Positions 44,950-54,093 of a DNA stretch of 64,000 nt are shown one piece after another. Numbering within the stretch: position 1 is the first letter of the stretch; the number at the start of each line of letters is the position of its first letter. The notes beneath the pieces are model-generated. The model did no database searches, had not been told where the DNA came from, and was given only the letters and a program-made list of their open reading frames with translations. Origin of the DNA: Hyphomicrobiales bacterium (GTDB taxonomy: Bacteria; Pseudomonadota; Alphaproteobacteria; Rhizobiales; Rhizobiaceae); the NCBI GenBank assembly GCA_900468065.1, contig UBTA01000078.1, positions 1-64,000 on the forward strand, given 5' to 3'. The translations under genes and the position numbers were made by a program.

Positions 44950-45966
44950 ATGAAACATGGATTTCTGGCGATATGCGCAGCAGCCACGGCGCTTCTGGCA
45001 GCCAACATCGCCCAGGCAGGAACGCTCGATACGGTAAAGGCGCGCGGCAAACTGGTATGCGGCGTGTCGCTCGCCACGCCAGGGTTTGCTGCACCAGACG
45101 ACAAGGGCCGGATGCAGGGTTTCGATGCCGATGTCTGCCGCTCGGTTGCTGCCGCCGTTTTCGGCGATGGCGACAAGATCGAGTTCGTCCCAACCAATAT
45201 CAACACCCGTTTCCAGGCATTGCAGTCCGGTGAAATCGACATGCTGTCGCGCCAGACCACGCAGACCTTTTCACGCGAAGCCTCGCTCGGGCTCGATTTC
45301 GGCCCGACCGTGTTTTATGATGGCCAAGGCCTAATGGTGGCGAAATCGCTCGGTGTTTCCAGTGCCAAGGAATTGACGGACGCTGCGGTCTGCACGCTGC
45401 CTGGCACGACGACTGCGCAGAATCTCAGCGACTTTTTCCGCACGATCGGCGGCAAGTTCGAGCTGGTGGTGTTCGAAAGCCCCGATGAAAACCGGGCCGC
45501 TTTCTTCGCTGGCCGTTGCGAAGCGATTTCGTCGGATCGCTCCGACCTCGCATCGATCCGCGCGGTCGCCAACAATCCGGACGACTATATCGTCCTTCCG
45601 GAAACGATCTCCAAGGAGCCGCTCGCACCGGCCGTTCGTCAAAACGATTCCAACTGGCGCGATATCATGTCCTGGTCGGTCTGGATGCTGATGGCGGCCG
45701 AGGAAAAAGGCGTTACCCAGGCCAATGTCGACGAGATGCTGAAAAGCCAGGATCCGGATATCCAGCGCATGCTGGGCGTGACCGATGAGCTCGGCGCGAT
45801 GCTCGGCCTCGACAACAAATGGGGCTACAACATCATCAAGGCCGTGGGCAATTACGGCGAGATCTTCGAGCGCAATCTGGGTGAGGGTACCCGGCTTGGA
45901 CTGACGCGTGGACCGAACGCGCAGTGGAATGCCGGTGGTCTGGTCTACTCACCGCCGTTCCGTTGA
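44950..45966 (+). CDS. amino-acid ABC transporter substrate-binding protein, AapJ-like
   Basis: A 338-residue periplasmic protein of the AapJ/BztA class (longer than the about 250 residues of other family 3 proteins). A Sec signal ends at IAQA-GT (about residue 23). Class features: KARGKLVCGVSLATPGFAAP, GFDADVCRSVAAAVFGDGDK, INTRFQALQSGEIDMLSRQT, LDFGPTVFYDGQGLMV, SPDENRAAFFAGRCEAISSD and WGYNIIKAVGNYGEIFERNL. First gene of an operon with two permeases and an amidohydrolase. No ATPase gene is next to it, so an ATPase encoded elsewhere must serve it. Confidence 0.92.
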   Translation: MKHGFLAICAAATALLAANIAQAGTLDTVKARGKLVCGVSLATPGFAAPDDKGRMQGFDADVCRSVAAAVFGDGDKIEFVPTNINTRFQALQSGEIDMLSRQTTQTFSREASLGLDFGPTVFYDGQGLMVAKSLGVSSAKELTDAAVCTLPGTTTAQNLSDFFRTIGGKFELVVFESPDENRAAFFAGRCEAISSDRSDLASIRAVANNPDDYIVLPETISKEPLAPAVRQNDSNWRDIMSWSVWMLMAAEEKGVTQANVDEMLKSQDPDIQRMLGVTDELGAMLGLDNKWGYNIIKAVGNYGEIFERNLGEGTRLGLTRGPNAQWNAGGLVYSPPFR

Positions 45967-46032
45967 TCCTATTGCTCGCGCGCATGAAGCGCGCGAGCTT
46001 TCTCCCGTTCGGCAAAAAAGCGGCGAGTTGTG

Positions 46033-47181
46033 ATGAATATCCTGAATGATATGCGTTTCCGCGCATTCTGCTATCAGATCGGCGCGATCGGTCTGGTTGC
46101 CGCTGCGGCATGGACCATGTTTGCGACTGCCAGCGACAATCTGGCAAAGCAGAACATCGCCACCGGTTTTGGTTTCTTGGCGCGGCAGGCGGGTTTCGTC
46201 ATCAGCGAAACCGCGATTGTCTACCAGCCGACCGATAGCATCGCCCGGGCGATCCTGGTTGGTATCGTCAATACGGTCAAGGTCTCGCTGCTGGCGGCGA
46301 TCCTCGGAACGGTTCTGGGGCTTTTCGTCGGCGTGGCGCGCATGTCGCGCAATCCCGTGCTGGCGCGCCTGGCGCTTGCCTATGTCGAGGTGCTGCGAAA
46401 CGTCCCGCTACTCCTTTATCTCTTTCTCTGGTATTCGCTGATCATCATGGTGTTTCCGCCGGTCAAACAGGCGCTCAACATCCTGCCCGGTGTCTACCTG
46501 TCCAATAGCGGACTGGTTCTTCCGGCCGTGTTTTTGGAAAGCGGCGCTCTCGTCTTCGCATTGTTCGTTTGCGCCGGTATCGCCGCAGCGGTCCTGATCC
46601 GGCGTATCAGCCAGCGGCGCCGGCTCACGACGGGAAGGTCCAACCACGGCACGGCCATTGCTTGCCTGGCGCTGCTGCTGCCGCCGCTCCTTCTTTGGAT
46701 GCTGGGCTTTGTGTCTTTCGGTTGGGATATTCCGCAGGCCGGCAGGTTTCGGTTGACGGGCGGTCTGCATGTGCGGCCCGAGTTTGTGGCCTTGCTGTTC
46801 GGACTTCTACTGAGCGTGTCCGCCAGCGTTGCCGAAATCGTCCGTGCCGGTATACAGGCTATCGGACCGGGACAGTGGGAGGCTGCGGCCGCACTTGGAC
46901 TTCATCGGTCACGCGTCATGCGGCTGGTCGTGCTGCCGCAGGCCCTGCGTCTGATCATTCCGCCTCTGACCAATACATACCTGACCGTCTTCAAGAACAG
47001 CTCGCTGGCAATTGCCATCGGCTATCCGGATCTGGTGATGGTGTCCAACACGGTGATGAACCAGACGGGTCAAGCGATTGAGACCATCGCCATTTTCATG
47101 GGCGTTTATCTCAGTCTCTCGATCGCCATTTCGCTGACGATGAACTGGTACAACGCGCGCGTCGCGCTGAAGGAGCGTTGA
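46033..47181 (+). CDS. amino-acid ABC transporter permease, AapQ-like
   Basis: A 382-residue permease of the AapQ/BztB class with about eight membrane helices. SDNLAKQNIATGFGFLARQA, NTVKVSLLAAILGTVLGLFV, EVLRNVPLLLYLFLWYS and the EAA loop WEAAAALGLHRSRVMRLVVL mark the family. The frame starts GTG ATG; the ATG at 46033 is used. The stop overlaps the next start as TGATG. It forms a heterodimeric channel with the following permease. Confidence 0.92.
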   Translation: MNILNDMRFRAFCYQIGAIGLVAAAAWTMFATASDNLAKQNIATGFGFLARQAGFVISETAIVYQPTDSIARAILVGIVNTVKVSLLAAILGTVLGLFVGVARMSRNPVLARLALAYVEVLRNVPLLLYLFLWYSLIIMVFPPVKQALNILPGVYLSNSGLVLPAVFLESGALVFALFVCAGIAAAVLIRRISQRRRLTTGRSNHGTAIACLALLLPPLLLWMLGFVSFGWDIPQAGRFRLTGGLHVRPEFVALLFGLLLSVSASVAEIVRAGIQAIGPGQWEAAAALGLHRSRVMRLVVLPQALRLIIPPLTNTYLTVFKNSSLAIAIGYPDLVMVSNTVMNQTGQAIETIAIFMGVYLSLSIAISLTMNWYNARVALKER

Positions 47182-48275
47182 TGGCCGAAACCCAAGCTCT
47201 GCCGCGACCGGTCGGCGCCGCCAAGCCGCCCGTGCGGCGTTCCGGATGGGTCAAGGCCTATTTCGGCACGCCGCTGAATTCCATGATCAGCCTTGTCTCG
47301 ATGGCGGCGATCTTTTTCCTGGGTAAGCTGGCGTTTGGCTGGCTGGTCGTCAATGCCGTCTTCTCCGGTGATGCAGCAACCTGCAAGGCAAGCATCGGCG
47401 CGTGCTGGCCGTTCCTTGCCGAGAAACTCCGTTACATGATTTTCGGCTTCTATCCATTCGAGGAGCAATGGCGGCCATTTTTGGCGGTGGTGCTGTTTCT
47501 GGCGAGCTGCCTGATCTCGATGATGCCGCGCTTTTGGAGCCGGACTTTGCTGTATGTGTGGCTGCTTGTTATTCTGCCAGTCCTCTACGTTCTTCTGGCG
47601 GGTGGGGTCTTCAGTCTGTCACCGGTTCCAACGTCGAGCTGGGGCGGGTTGCCGCTGTCATTCATGCTCTCGTTTATCGGGTTGGTCTGCGCCCTGCCGC
47701 TCGGCATCGGCCTGGCGCTTGCCCGCGCCTCAAGTCTGCCGGCCATTCGTATTCTCGCCGTCGGCTTTATCGAGATCGTCCGCGGTGTGCCCTTGATCAG
47801 CATCCTGTTCATGGCGACGGTGATGCTGCCGTTGTTCATGCCGGAGGGCGTGTCGATCGACAAGCTCCTGCGCGCGCAGGTGGCGATCATCATTTTCGCC
47901 GCCGCCTATATCGCCGAAATTGTTCGCGGCGGCTTGCAGGATGTTCCCGAGGGCCAGTTCGAGGCCGGCTATTCTCTCGGCCTGTCTTATTGGCAGGTGA
48001 TGCGAAAGATCGTCCTGCCGCAGGCGCTGAAGAAAGTCATACCGCCCATGGTGGGGCTGTTCATCGGCTTTTTCCAAGATACGACGCTGGTCACCATCGT
48101 CGGCCTGCTCGATTTCCTTGACACCGTGCGCTCGGCGCTGCGGGATCCCGAATGGCAAGGCATTGCCGTTCTAGAAGGCTATGTCTTCGCCGCCGCTGTC
48201 TATTTCACCTTCAGCGCCTTGATGGGCCTGTACAGCCGCTTCCTCGAACAGCATTTCAGGGTCACCCATGGCTAA
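47181..48275 (+). CDS. amino-acid ABC transporter permease, AapM-like
   Basis: A 364-residue permease of the AapM/BztC class. An N-terminal helix and extracytoplasmic region with two Cys (CKASIGACWPFLAEKLRYMI) are typical; the conserved core has FIEIVRGVPLISILFMATVM, and the EAA loop reads EAGYSLGLSYWQVMRKIVLP. The ATG at 47181 overlaps the previous stop by one base and has AAGGAGCG ahead. The 3' end overlaps the amidohydrolase start by 8 bases, a tight operon. Confidence 0.92.
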   Translation: MAETQALPRPVGAAKPPVRRSGWVKAYFGTPLNSMISLVSMAAIFFLGKLAFGWLVVNAVFSGDAATCKASIGACWPFLAEKLRYMIFGFYPFEEQWRPFLAVVLFLASCLISMMPRFWSRTLLYVWLLVILPVLYVLLAGGVFSLSPVPTSSWGGLPLSFMLSFIGLVCALPLGIGLALARASSLPAIRILAVGFIEIVRGVPLISILFMATVMLPLFMPEGVSIDKLLRAQVAIIIFAAAYIAEIVRGGLQDVPEGQFEAGYSLGLSYWQVMRKIVLPQALKKVIPPMVGLFIGFFQDTTLVTIVGLLDFLDTVRSALRDPEWQGIAVLEGYVFAAAVYFTFSALMGLYSRFLEQHFRVTHG

Positions 48276-49707
48276 CGATATTCATGTTATCCGCAACGCA
48301 AGCACGATCGTCGGCTATGACGAAAACGGCCAAGGGCATGCCTATCTGTCGGATGGTGACATTGCCTTTGACGCGGGTGGTTTTGTCCATGTCGGCGGCC
48401 GGTATGATGGAGCGTTCGCGCGCGAAATATCCGGCAAGGATAGGATGGTGCTGCCCGGTTTTGTCAACGTGCATTGCCATTCCGGCGAAGAGCCGATCTC
48501 CAAGGGGCTGTTTGAAGATGAAGGTACGGCGGCGCTCTGGGGCAATGCACTTTATGAATATTCCAACCTGATCGAAATCAGTGACAGCGCGGTCGAGGCG
48601 TCCTTGACCGTGATGCTCGGGGATCTGATGCGCAGCGGCGTCACCACCCTTGTCGACATTGCAGGCCCGCACGAAACCTGGCTGCCGACCTTGGCAAGGA
48701 GCGGCGCGCGTGCCTACGTCGCGCCTGGCTTCCGCGAGGCCGCCTGGCACGTCGAAGACAGCCGGCGTCTCGATCTCGTCTGGGACAAGGGCAGGGGTTA
48801 CGAGGCTTTCGCCCGCGCGTTGGAGGTTGTCGACACAGCACGCACGCATCCGTCCGGCCGATTGGGCGGCATCGTTTCCCCTTCTCAGGTCGAGACATGC
48901 TCTGCTGAGCTATTGCAGGCTGCGTCAGAGGCGGCGCGGGGGCGGGACGTGCCGATCACCGTGCATGCGGCCCAGACGATGGCCGAGCATGAGGACCTAA
49001 TGCGCCGGACAGGCCTGACGGCGGTCCAGTATCTCGAAGAGCTGGGCATGCTTGGCCAGGACCTGATCATCGGGCACTGCATCTTTGTCGACGGTCATTC
49101 CTGGACGCGGCAGCGGACTGATACTGATCTCGATCTGCTCGCCGGGCGTGGCGCCACGGTCGCGCACTGCCCGGTCACCTTCACGCGCAGCGGCATGGTG
49201 CTGCAGACGCTCGGCCGTTATCGCCGCCGCGGCGTCAATGTGGCGCTTGGAACCGACAGTTATCCGTTCAACATGCTGGAGGAAATGCGTCAGGCGATGA
49301 TCTGCTCGCGCATTGCCGGCCGTTCAGTTTTTGACGTCGGCACCGCTGACGTGTTCGAGGCAGCGACGCTTGCCGGAGCGCGCGCGCTTGGTCGGCGCGA
49401 TATCGGTCGGATAGCCCCGGGTGCCAAGGCTGATTTCCTGCTGGTCGATCTGAAGCATGCGGCCATGCAGCCGGTCTACGACCCGTTGCGCAACCTTTTG
49501 CACTGCGCTGCGGAACGCGCCGTGGAAACCGTCTACGTGGATGGCCGCCCGGTGGTCGAGGGAGGCAAGGTGCTTCATCTTGATTATGACGGTGCCGTCG
49601 CCGAACTGCAGGAGGCGCAGGATTTTGCGGTCAGGCGCCTGCAGGCCAACGATCCGGCAGGGCGGCCGAACGCTCAATTGGCAAAACGGTCGCTACCGGC
49701 GATGTAG
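48268..49707 (+). CDS. amidohydrolase-superfamily hydrolase (TRZ/ATZ/SsnA-like)
   Basis: A 479-residue metal-dependent hydrolase of the TrzA/AtzB/guanine-deaminase-like branch. Metal ligands: HxH in VNVHCHSGEE, His in PITVHAAQTMAEH, His in LIIGHCIFVDG and Asp in VALGTDSYPFNMLEEM; C-terminal GAKADFLLVDLKHAAMQPVY and DGRPVVEGGKV close the beta-sandwich. Such enzymes deaminate or dechlorinate N-heterocycles or cleave cyclic amides. Translationally coupled to the AapM-like permease, it probably acts on the compound the transporter imports, so the ligand may be a nitrogen-ring compound rather than a plain amino acid. Confidence 0.88.
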   Translation: MANDIHVIRNASTIVGYDENGQGHAYLSDGDIAFDAGGFVHVGGRYDGAFAREISGKDRMVLPGFVNVHCHSGEEPISKGLFEDEGTAALWGNALYEYSNLIEISDSAVEASLTVMLGDLMRSGVTTLVDIAGPHETWLPTLARSGARAYVAPGFREAAWHVEDSRRLDLVWDKGRGYEAFARALEVVDTARTHPSGRLGGIVSPSQVETCSAELLQAASEAARGRDVPITVHAAQTMAEHEDLMRRTGLTAVQYLEELGMLGQDLIIGHCIFVDGHSWTRQRTDTDLDLLAGRGATVAHCPVTFTRSGMVLQTLGRYRRRGVNVALGTDSYPFNMLEEMRQAMICSRIAGRSVFDVGTADVFEAATLAGARALGRRDIGRIAPGAKADFLLVDLKHAAMQPVYDPLRNLLHCAAERAVETVYVDGRPVVEGGKVLHLDYDGAVAELQEAQDFAVRRLQANDPAGRPNAQLAKRSLPAM

Positions 49708-49733
49708 GGATGTTCAGCGTTAAAACCCTTGGC

Positions 49734-50231
49734 TCATGGGTGCTTGTGGCCCAAACCGGCAGCCTTGAAACGCTGTTCGAATTCGCGCCGCAGGTTGCGT
49801 CTCACCTCGGCGGCGCGCTCGCGCCGTTTTCTGACTTCGGTGCTCGCTGAATACACAGGAACATCGGTCGGGCGTCCCTCCGCGTCGACTGCCACCATGG
49901 TAAAATAGCAGGAATTGGTGTGCCGGCGCTCGCCGGTTCGGATATTCTCAGCCTCAACCCGGATGCCGACCTCCATCGAGGTCCGGCCGGCATAGTTGAT
50001 CGACGCGCGGAAGGTGACGAGCTCACCGACATGGATCGGCTGGCGGAAGACGACCTGATCGACCGACAGCGTCACGGCATATTGCTGTGAGTAGCGAGAG
50101 GCACAGGAGTAAGCGACGCGATCGAGAAGGTTGAGCAGCGCGCCGCCATGGACCTTGCCGCTGAAATTGGCCATATCTGGCGTCATCAGGACGACCATCT
50201 CGAGTTGGCTCGTGCCGTGACCAGTTTCCAA
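49734..50231 (-). CDS. acyl-CoA thioesterase, hotdog fold
   Basis: A 165-residue hotdog-fold thioesterase of the YciA/BFIT type: MVVLMTPDMANFSGKVHGGA with the catalytic Asp/Gly-rich loop, LLNLLDRVAYSCASRY and RTSMEVGIRVEAENIRTGER, with a basic C-terminal tail. The TTG at 50231 has GAGAGG 6 bases ahead and fits family starts (LETGHGTSQLE); the frame is open to a TTG at 50261. It hydrolyses acyl-CoAs in the cytoplasm. Convergent to the amidohydrolase gene; no operon partner. Confidence 0.85.
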   Translation of the reverse strand: METGHGTSQLEMVVLMTPDMANFSGKVHGGALLNLLDRVAYSCASRYSQQYAVTLSVDQVVFRQPIHVGELVTFRASINYAGRTSMEVGIRVEAENIRTGERRHTNSCYFTMVAVDAEGRPTDVPVYSASTEVRKRRERAAEVRRNLRREFEQRFKAAGLGHKHP

Positions 50232-50349
50232 AATGCACCTCTCGGCCGACTTTCCTGACAACCGTTCGATTATCTACGCGTTTTCTGCCGTGTCCAATGC
50301 CGGACGCTGGATCGGCCAGTGCGGGTCCTTGGGACTGCTTGCCTCGCAA

Positions 50350-50568
50350 CTATTCGGCCATCAAGCCGTCGAAGACCTCAAGCATTGCATCGGCGATGGC
50401 CTTGCCCAATGCTGCACCATGTTCCTGCAACGCCTCCTCGTCCATGTCGCGGGCTGCCAGCGCAAGCGCCGAGCCTTCGGCCATGACGATTTCCTGCGCC
50501 CGCTGAATTGCCCAAAGCGCGAAATCGCTTCGGCCATTGATTTCCACTGTATCCATATCGATTTCCAT
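50350..50568 (-). CDS. conserved small hypothetical protein (72 aa)
   Basis: A 72-residue acidic helical protein (NGRSDFALWAIQRAQEIVMA, LQEHGAALGKAIADAMLEVF). No function known; an ATG 12 bases inside is an alternative start. The composition is protein-like and it lies alone between the thioesterase and acylphosphatase genes. Confidence 0.5.
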   Translation of the reverse strand: MEIDMDTVEINGRSDFALWAIQRAQEIVMAEGSALALAARDMDEEALQEHGAALGKAIADAMLEVFDGLMAE

Positions 50569-50705
50569 TGTTGCCAGCGTGTCGAGTGCCTAGTGTTTTA
50601 GGAAAGGGCCGCCCTCCCATAGCAGGGAAGGCCACGTTGGAAAACACGCTTGTAATCTTGGATGCCTGCTCCAGATTGTTCTGACTGAAATTGACGGAGA
50701 GGCTC

Positions 50706-50990
50706 ATGACGGATGAAGCCAAAGCGGTGTTGGTTCGGATAACCGGGCGTGTCCAGGGTGTCGGTTTCCGGTTTTGGATGCGAGGTCAAGCGCAAAGACT
50801 TGGTCTGTCCGGCTGGGTTCGTAACGAAGCTGATGGGTCGGTTGCGGCTTTGATCTGCGGACCTGCAGCAGCGATAAGCACCATGCTGGAGCGCAGTTTG
50901 ATAGGCCCTCTTGGTGCATCCATTGCCGATGTCGAGACAAAATCAGCGCACATTGACGGCGTGCCACGGGGATTTCGCATTATGAAATGA
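50706..50990 (+). CDS. acyP: acylphosphatase
   Basis: A 94-residue acylphosphatase with the catalytic loop GRVQGVGFRFWMRGQAQRLG (Arg in GFR) and the catalytic Asn in GWVRNEADGSV, close to the normal length. It hydrolyses acyl phosphates such as carbamoyl or 1,3-bisphosphoglycerate type. The ATG at 50706 has GGAGAGG 3-9 bases ahead. Single gene. Confidence 0.92.
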   Translation: MTDEAKAVLVRITGRVQGVGFRFWMRGQAQRLGLSGWVRNEADGSVAALICGPAAAISTMLERSLIGPLGASIADVETKSAHIDGVPRGFRIMK

Positions 50991-51220
50991 CAGAAGCCAT
51001 CTCCATGAGGAAATAGTCACATACAATTGTTTTAATTAGATTTTTTAAGTGAGAACCAACGTGGAGCAAAACCTCACGACCGCTTCATCTAGCGGATGCA
51101 GCAATATTTGCTTGTCGATGCCGCACCGCAGCAATAAAAGGAATTCGTATTTTTGCGGTCAGGCATAAAACGGGGAACGATAAACGCAGACGTTCGATTC
51201 ATGAACAACAGGAGACTTCC

Positions 51221-51472
51221 ATGTCTATTGCAGTCAATAACTTCGACAATCTTGGCCCCGACGCTGTTTCCGCGGGAACCGTTGCATCCAGGGTCAAAGC
51301 CTATCGTGAATCTGCCGGTTACAGCATTGAAGACCTCGCGGTGACTTGCGGACTGGCAAATTCTGAGATTTTGGCCATTGAAGATGGCAGCGATGCCGAT
51401 CCGGCAAAGTTGAGAAGAATTGCCGCAGCACTGCAGATTTCCGTATCGGCCTTGCTGGGAACCGAAGTTTAA
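51221..51472 (+). CDS. small XRE-type HTH protein
   Basis: An 83-residue protein with a Cro/C1-type helix-turn-helix over residues about 20-80 (ASRVKAYRESAGYSIEDLAV, CGLANSEILAIEDG, LRRIAAALQISVSALLG). The ATG at 51221 follows AGGAG. The upstream 230 bases include AT-rich sequence suitable for a promoter. Target unknown; it could be an orphan antitoxin-like or stress regulator. Confidence 0.8.
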   Translation: MSIAVNNFDNLGPDAVSAGTVASRVKAYRESAGYSIEDLAVTCGLANSEILAIEDGSDADPAKLRRIAAALQISVSALLGTEV

Positions 51473-51840
51473 GCCGATTGCCGCTTCCCGTCGATTTACG
51501 ACGGGCCTGCGGCGAGACGGGTTGTGACGCCAATCCGGGTCGGCGCCTTCAGTGAATGCCCGCGCGGACGATCTCCAACAGAAACCAAAATTTTCCTCAT
51601 CAGGCAGAATGGACTTGCATCGATCGGTAGCTGCCGCCAAGCATCGTGTGGCGGCACGCACGTGGCGGATGAGGGGCACATGGCGGTAGCGGCTATGGCC
51701 CTGCCATGATTTGACCGCGCTGCGCGGCGATGTGATTGTCTTTTCCACGAAATATAACGATAAGCGAGCTCAAACGACGAGTCGTCCCTGCTGTCTGCCG
51801 GAGCAGGCTATGGCCGCGCATAGAGGGACGGAACTGGATT

Positions 51841-52896
51841 TTGACGCCGCACGCCCAGGATCGGACACTTGAGCTCGACAATGTGAGCCGCAGTTTCGGC
51901 GCAACCGCTGCGCTTAATGACGTGTCGCTGACGATCGCGTCTGGCGAGATCATCTGCCTCGTCGGCCAGTCCGGCTGCGGAAAGTCGACATTGCTGCGTA
52001 TGATCGCCGGTGTCGATTTCGTTGATGCCGGCCGTATTCTGTTGAACGGCCAGGAGGTTTCCGGACCGTCCCGTTTCGTCGAGCCGGAAGACCGCAAAAT
52101 CGGTTTTGTATTCCAGGACTATGCTCTTTTTCCGCATCTGACCGTCGAACAGAATATCCTGTTTGGCCTCAAACGCCGTGCGAAACAGGAGGCCGCAGCC
52201 AGGACTGCCGATGTCATCGCGCATATCGGCATCGCGCATCTCAAGGGGAGATATCCGCACATGCTGTCGGGTGGCGAGCAGCAGCGTGTGGCTCTTGCCC
52301 GCGCGCTGGCGCCGCAGCCGGACATTCTGTTGATGGACGAGCCGTTTTCCAATCTTGACCGGGGACTGAGGGAAAAGGTTCGCGATGAAACGCTGTCGCT
52401 CCTGAAAGGTCTCGGTACGACCGTGATCATGGTCACCCACGATCCGGAAGAGGCGCTTTCTGCCGGCGACCGGGTGGTCTTGATGAAGGCCGGCCGGATC
52501 GTCCAGGCCGGGTCGGGTTACGATCTGCATGATCGTCCGGTGTCCTCCTATGCGGCTGAGTTCTTCTGCGCCTTCAACAGGATTTCAGGCGTCTATCGCA
52601 ACGGACATATCGAAACTGCGATCGGCCGGTTTGCAAAGATGCTTGACGCAGGCGAAGAGACGTCGATGACGCTGTATATCCGCCCGCAGGGAATTTCGGT
52701 CTCACCGGGTCCAGGCGATCTGTCCGGACATTTGAAAAGCCGAATATTCCTTGGCGAGGTCGAACAGCTTGCCATCACCGTCGATGGGCTGGAGCAACCG
52801 CTGCACGTGCGCACCATGCACCGCTTGCCGCAGGGGACAGAGACGGTCGGCCTGTCCATTTTACCAGATAGCTGGCTGGCGTTTCCAGTGGTATAA
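51841..52896 (+). CDS. fbpC: Fe(III)-type ABC transporter ATP-binding protein
   Basis: A 351-residue ATPase of the FbpC/FutC class: Walker A GQSGCGKST, Q-loop GFVFQDYALFPHLTVEQNIL, signature LSGGEQQRVALARALAPQPD, Walker B ILLMDEPFSNLD, H-switch MVTHDPEEAL and a C-terminal TOBE region (IRPQGISVSPGPGDL, IFLGEVEQLAITVDG). No ATG precedes the domain closely; TTG at 51841 with a GGAAC purine stretch is the best start, and an ATG at 51736 would add 35 untypical residues. Cys/Gly positions are intact. First of three genes of an iron transporter. Confidence 0.85.
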   Translation: MTPHAQDRTLELDNVSRSFGATAALNDVSLTIASGEIICLVGQSGCGKSTLLRMIAGVDFVDAGRILLNGQEVSGPSRFVEPEDRKIGFVFQDYALFPHLTVEQNILFGLKRRAKQEAAARTADVIAHIGIAHLKGRYPHMLSGGEQQRVALARALAPQPDILLMDEPFSNLDRGLREKVRDETLSLLKGLGTTVIMVTHDPEEALSAGDRVVLMKAGRIVQAGSGYDLHDRPVSSYAAEFFCAFNRISGVYRNGHIETAIGRFAKMLDAGEETSMTLYIRPQGISVSPGPGDLSGHLKSRIFLGEVEQLAITVDGLEQPLHVRTMHRLPQGTETVGLSILPDSWLAFPVV

Positions 52897-52948
52897 GCGG
52901 GCGCGCTCCATTGGCAAGGCGGTTTACGGTAAAGTCACCCGCTTAAAC

Positions 52949-52965
52949 TTGACTGCTTTCATCAA
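52949..52965 (+). promoter_or_regulatory. candidate RirA (IRO) box before fbpA
   Basis: TTGACTGCTTTCATCAA contains TGA-N9-TCA (52950-52952, 52962-52964), the core of the iron-responsive (IRO) box known from rhizobia. It overlaps a TTGACT that could serve as -35 and sits 42-58 bases before the iron-binding protein gene. Repression by RirA under iron sufficiency is inferred. Confidence 0.5.
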
Positions 52966-53006
52966 TTAATGCTCGACAGCTTGGCATCGTCCACCTGGAG
53001 AGACTT

Positions 53007-54029
53007 ATGAACACGTCAAGCATCGCGAAATCCACCCTGTTTACGGCGTCATTGCTCCTCAGCACGAGCGCTGTCTCTGCTGCCGAACTCAACATCTACA
53101 CGACCCGCGAGCCGGGCCTCATCCAGCCGCTGCTCGATTCGTTTACGGCAGCGACAGGCACCAAGGTCAACACGGTGTTCATGAAGGACGGCTTGGCTGA
53201 GCGCGTCGCCACCGAAGGCGCAAGCTCGCCGGCCGATATCCTGATGACCGTCGATGCCGGCAACCTGATTGATCTCGTCGAAAAGGACATCACCCAGCCA
53301 GTCGAATCCACTGTTCTGGCCGAGTCGATCCCCGCGCAATTGCGTGACGCCAACAACCATTGGTTTGCGCTGTCGATGCGCGCCCGCGTCATCTATGCCG
53401 CCAAAGATTTGGACCTGACGGCCTTCAACTATGAAGACCTGGCCGATCCGAAATGGAAGGGCAAGATCTGCATTCGCTCTGGCCAGCATCCCTATAACAC
53501 CGCCCTGTTTGCCGATTACATCGCCCATTACGGTGCTGATGCCACGGAAAAGTGGCTGACGGGTCTCAAGGACAATCTTGCCCGCAAGGCAGCCGGCGGC
53601 GACCGTGACGGCGCCAAGGACATTCTCGGTGGTATCTGCGATATCGCCATCGCCAATTCTTACTATGTCGGCCTGATGCGCTCGGGCAAGGGCGGCGAAG
53701 AGCAGGTCGCCTGGGGCGACGCCATCAAGGTCGTCCTGCCAACGTTCAAGGACGGTGGGACACAGGTCAATATCAGCGGTGCTGCCGTTGCCAAGAATGC
53801 CCCGAACAAGGCTGAAGCCGTGAAGCTTCTGGAATATCTTGTTTCCGACGAAGCTCAGAAAATCTATGCTGAAGCCAATTTCGAATATCCGGTCAAGACC
53901 GGTGCCGCAGCTGATCCCATCATCGCTTCGTTCGGCGAGTTGAAGATCGATTCCAAGCCGCTGACGGAAATCGTCAGCCATCGCAAGCAGGCAAGCGAAC
54001 TGGTCGACAAGGTCGGCTTCGACAACTAA
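53007..54029 (+). CDS. fbpA: Fe(III) ABC transporter substrate-binding protein
   Basis: A 340-residue periplasmic iron-binding protein (FbpA/FutA/AfuA type). Signal peptide ends at VSA-AE (residues about 24-26); mature start ELNIYTTREPGLIQPLLDSF; NTVFMKDGLAERVATEGASS; MTVDAGNLIDLVEKDI; the iron-ligand tyrosine pair in IAIANSYYVGLM (about residue 215); AAVAKNAPNKAEAVKLLEYL. The gene has its own promoter region with an IRO-like box and is followed by a hairpin, suggesting higher expression than the other components. Confidence 0.92.
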   Translation: MNTSSIAKSTLFTASLLLSTSAVSAAELNIYTTREPGLIQPLLDSFTAATGTKVNTVFMKDGLAERVATEGASSPADILMTVDAGNLIDLVEKDITQPVESTVLAESIPAQLRDANNHWFALSMRARVIYAAKDLDLTAFNYEDLADPKWKGKICIRSGQHPYNTALFADYIAHYGADATEKWLTGLKDNLARKAAGGDRDGAKDILGGICDIAIANSYYVGLMRSGKGGEEQVAWGDAIKVVLPTFKDGGTQVNISGAAVAKNAPNKAEAVKLLEYLVSDEAQKIYAEANFEYPVKTGAAADPIIASFGELKIDSKPLTEIVSHRKQASELVDKVGFDN

Positions 54030-54036
54030 ACGACGG

Positions 54037-54066
54037 AAGGCGCCCGCGTCGGCGGGCGCCTTTTCT
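54037..54066 (+). terminator. GC-rich hairpin after fbpA
   Basis: AAGGCGCCCGC (54037-54047) and GCGGGCGCCTT (54052-54062), 11 perfect pairs, loop GTCG, followed by TTC. An intrinsic terminator or attenuator allowing partial read-through into fbpB. Confidence 0.7.
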
Positions 54067-54093
54067 TGCTGCCACAAAGATGGATTTGAGCCG

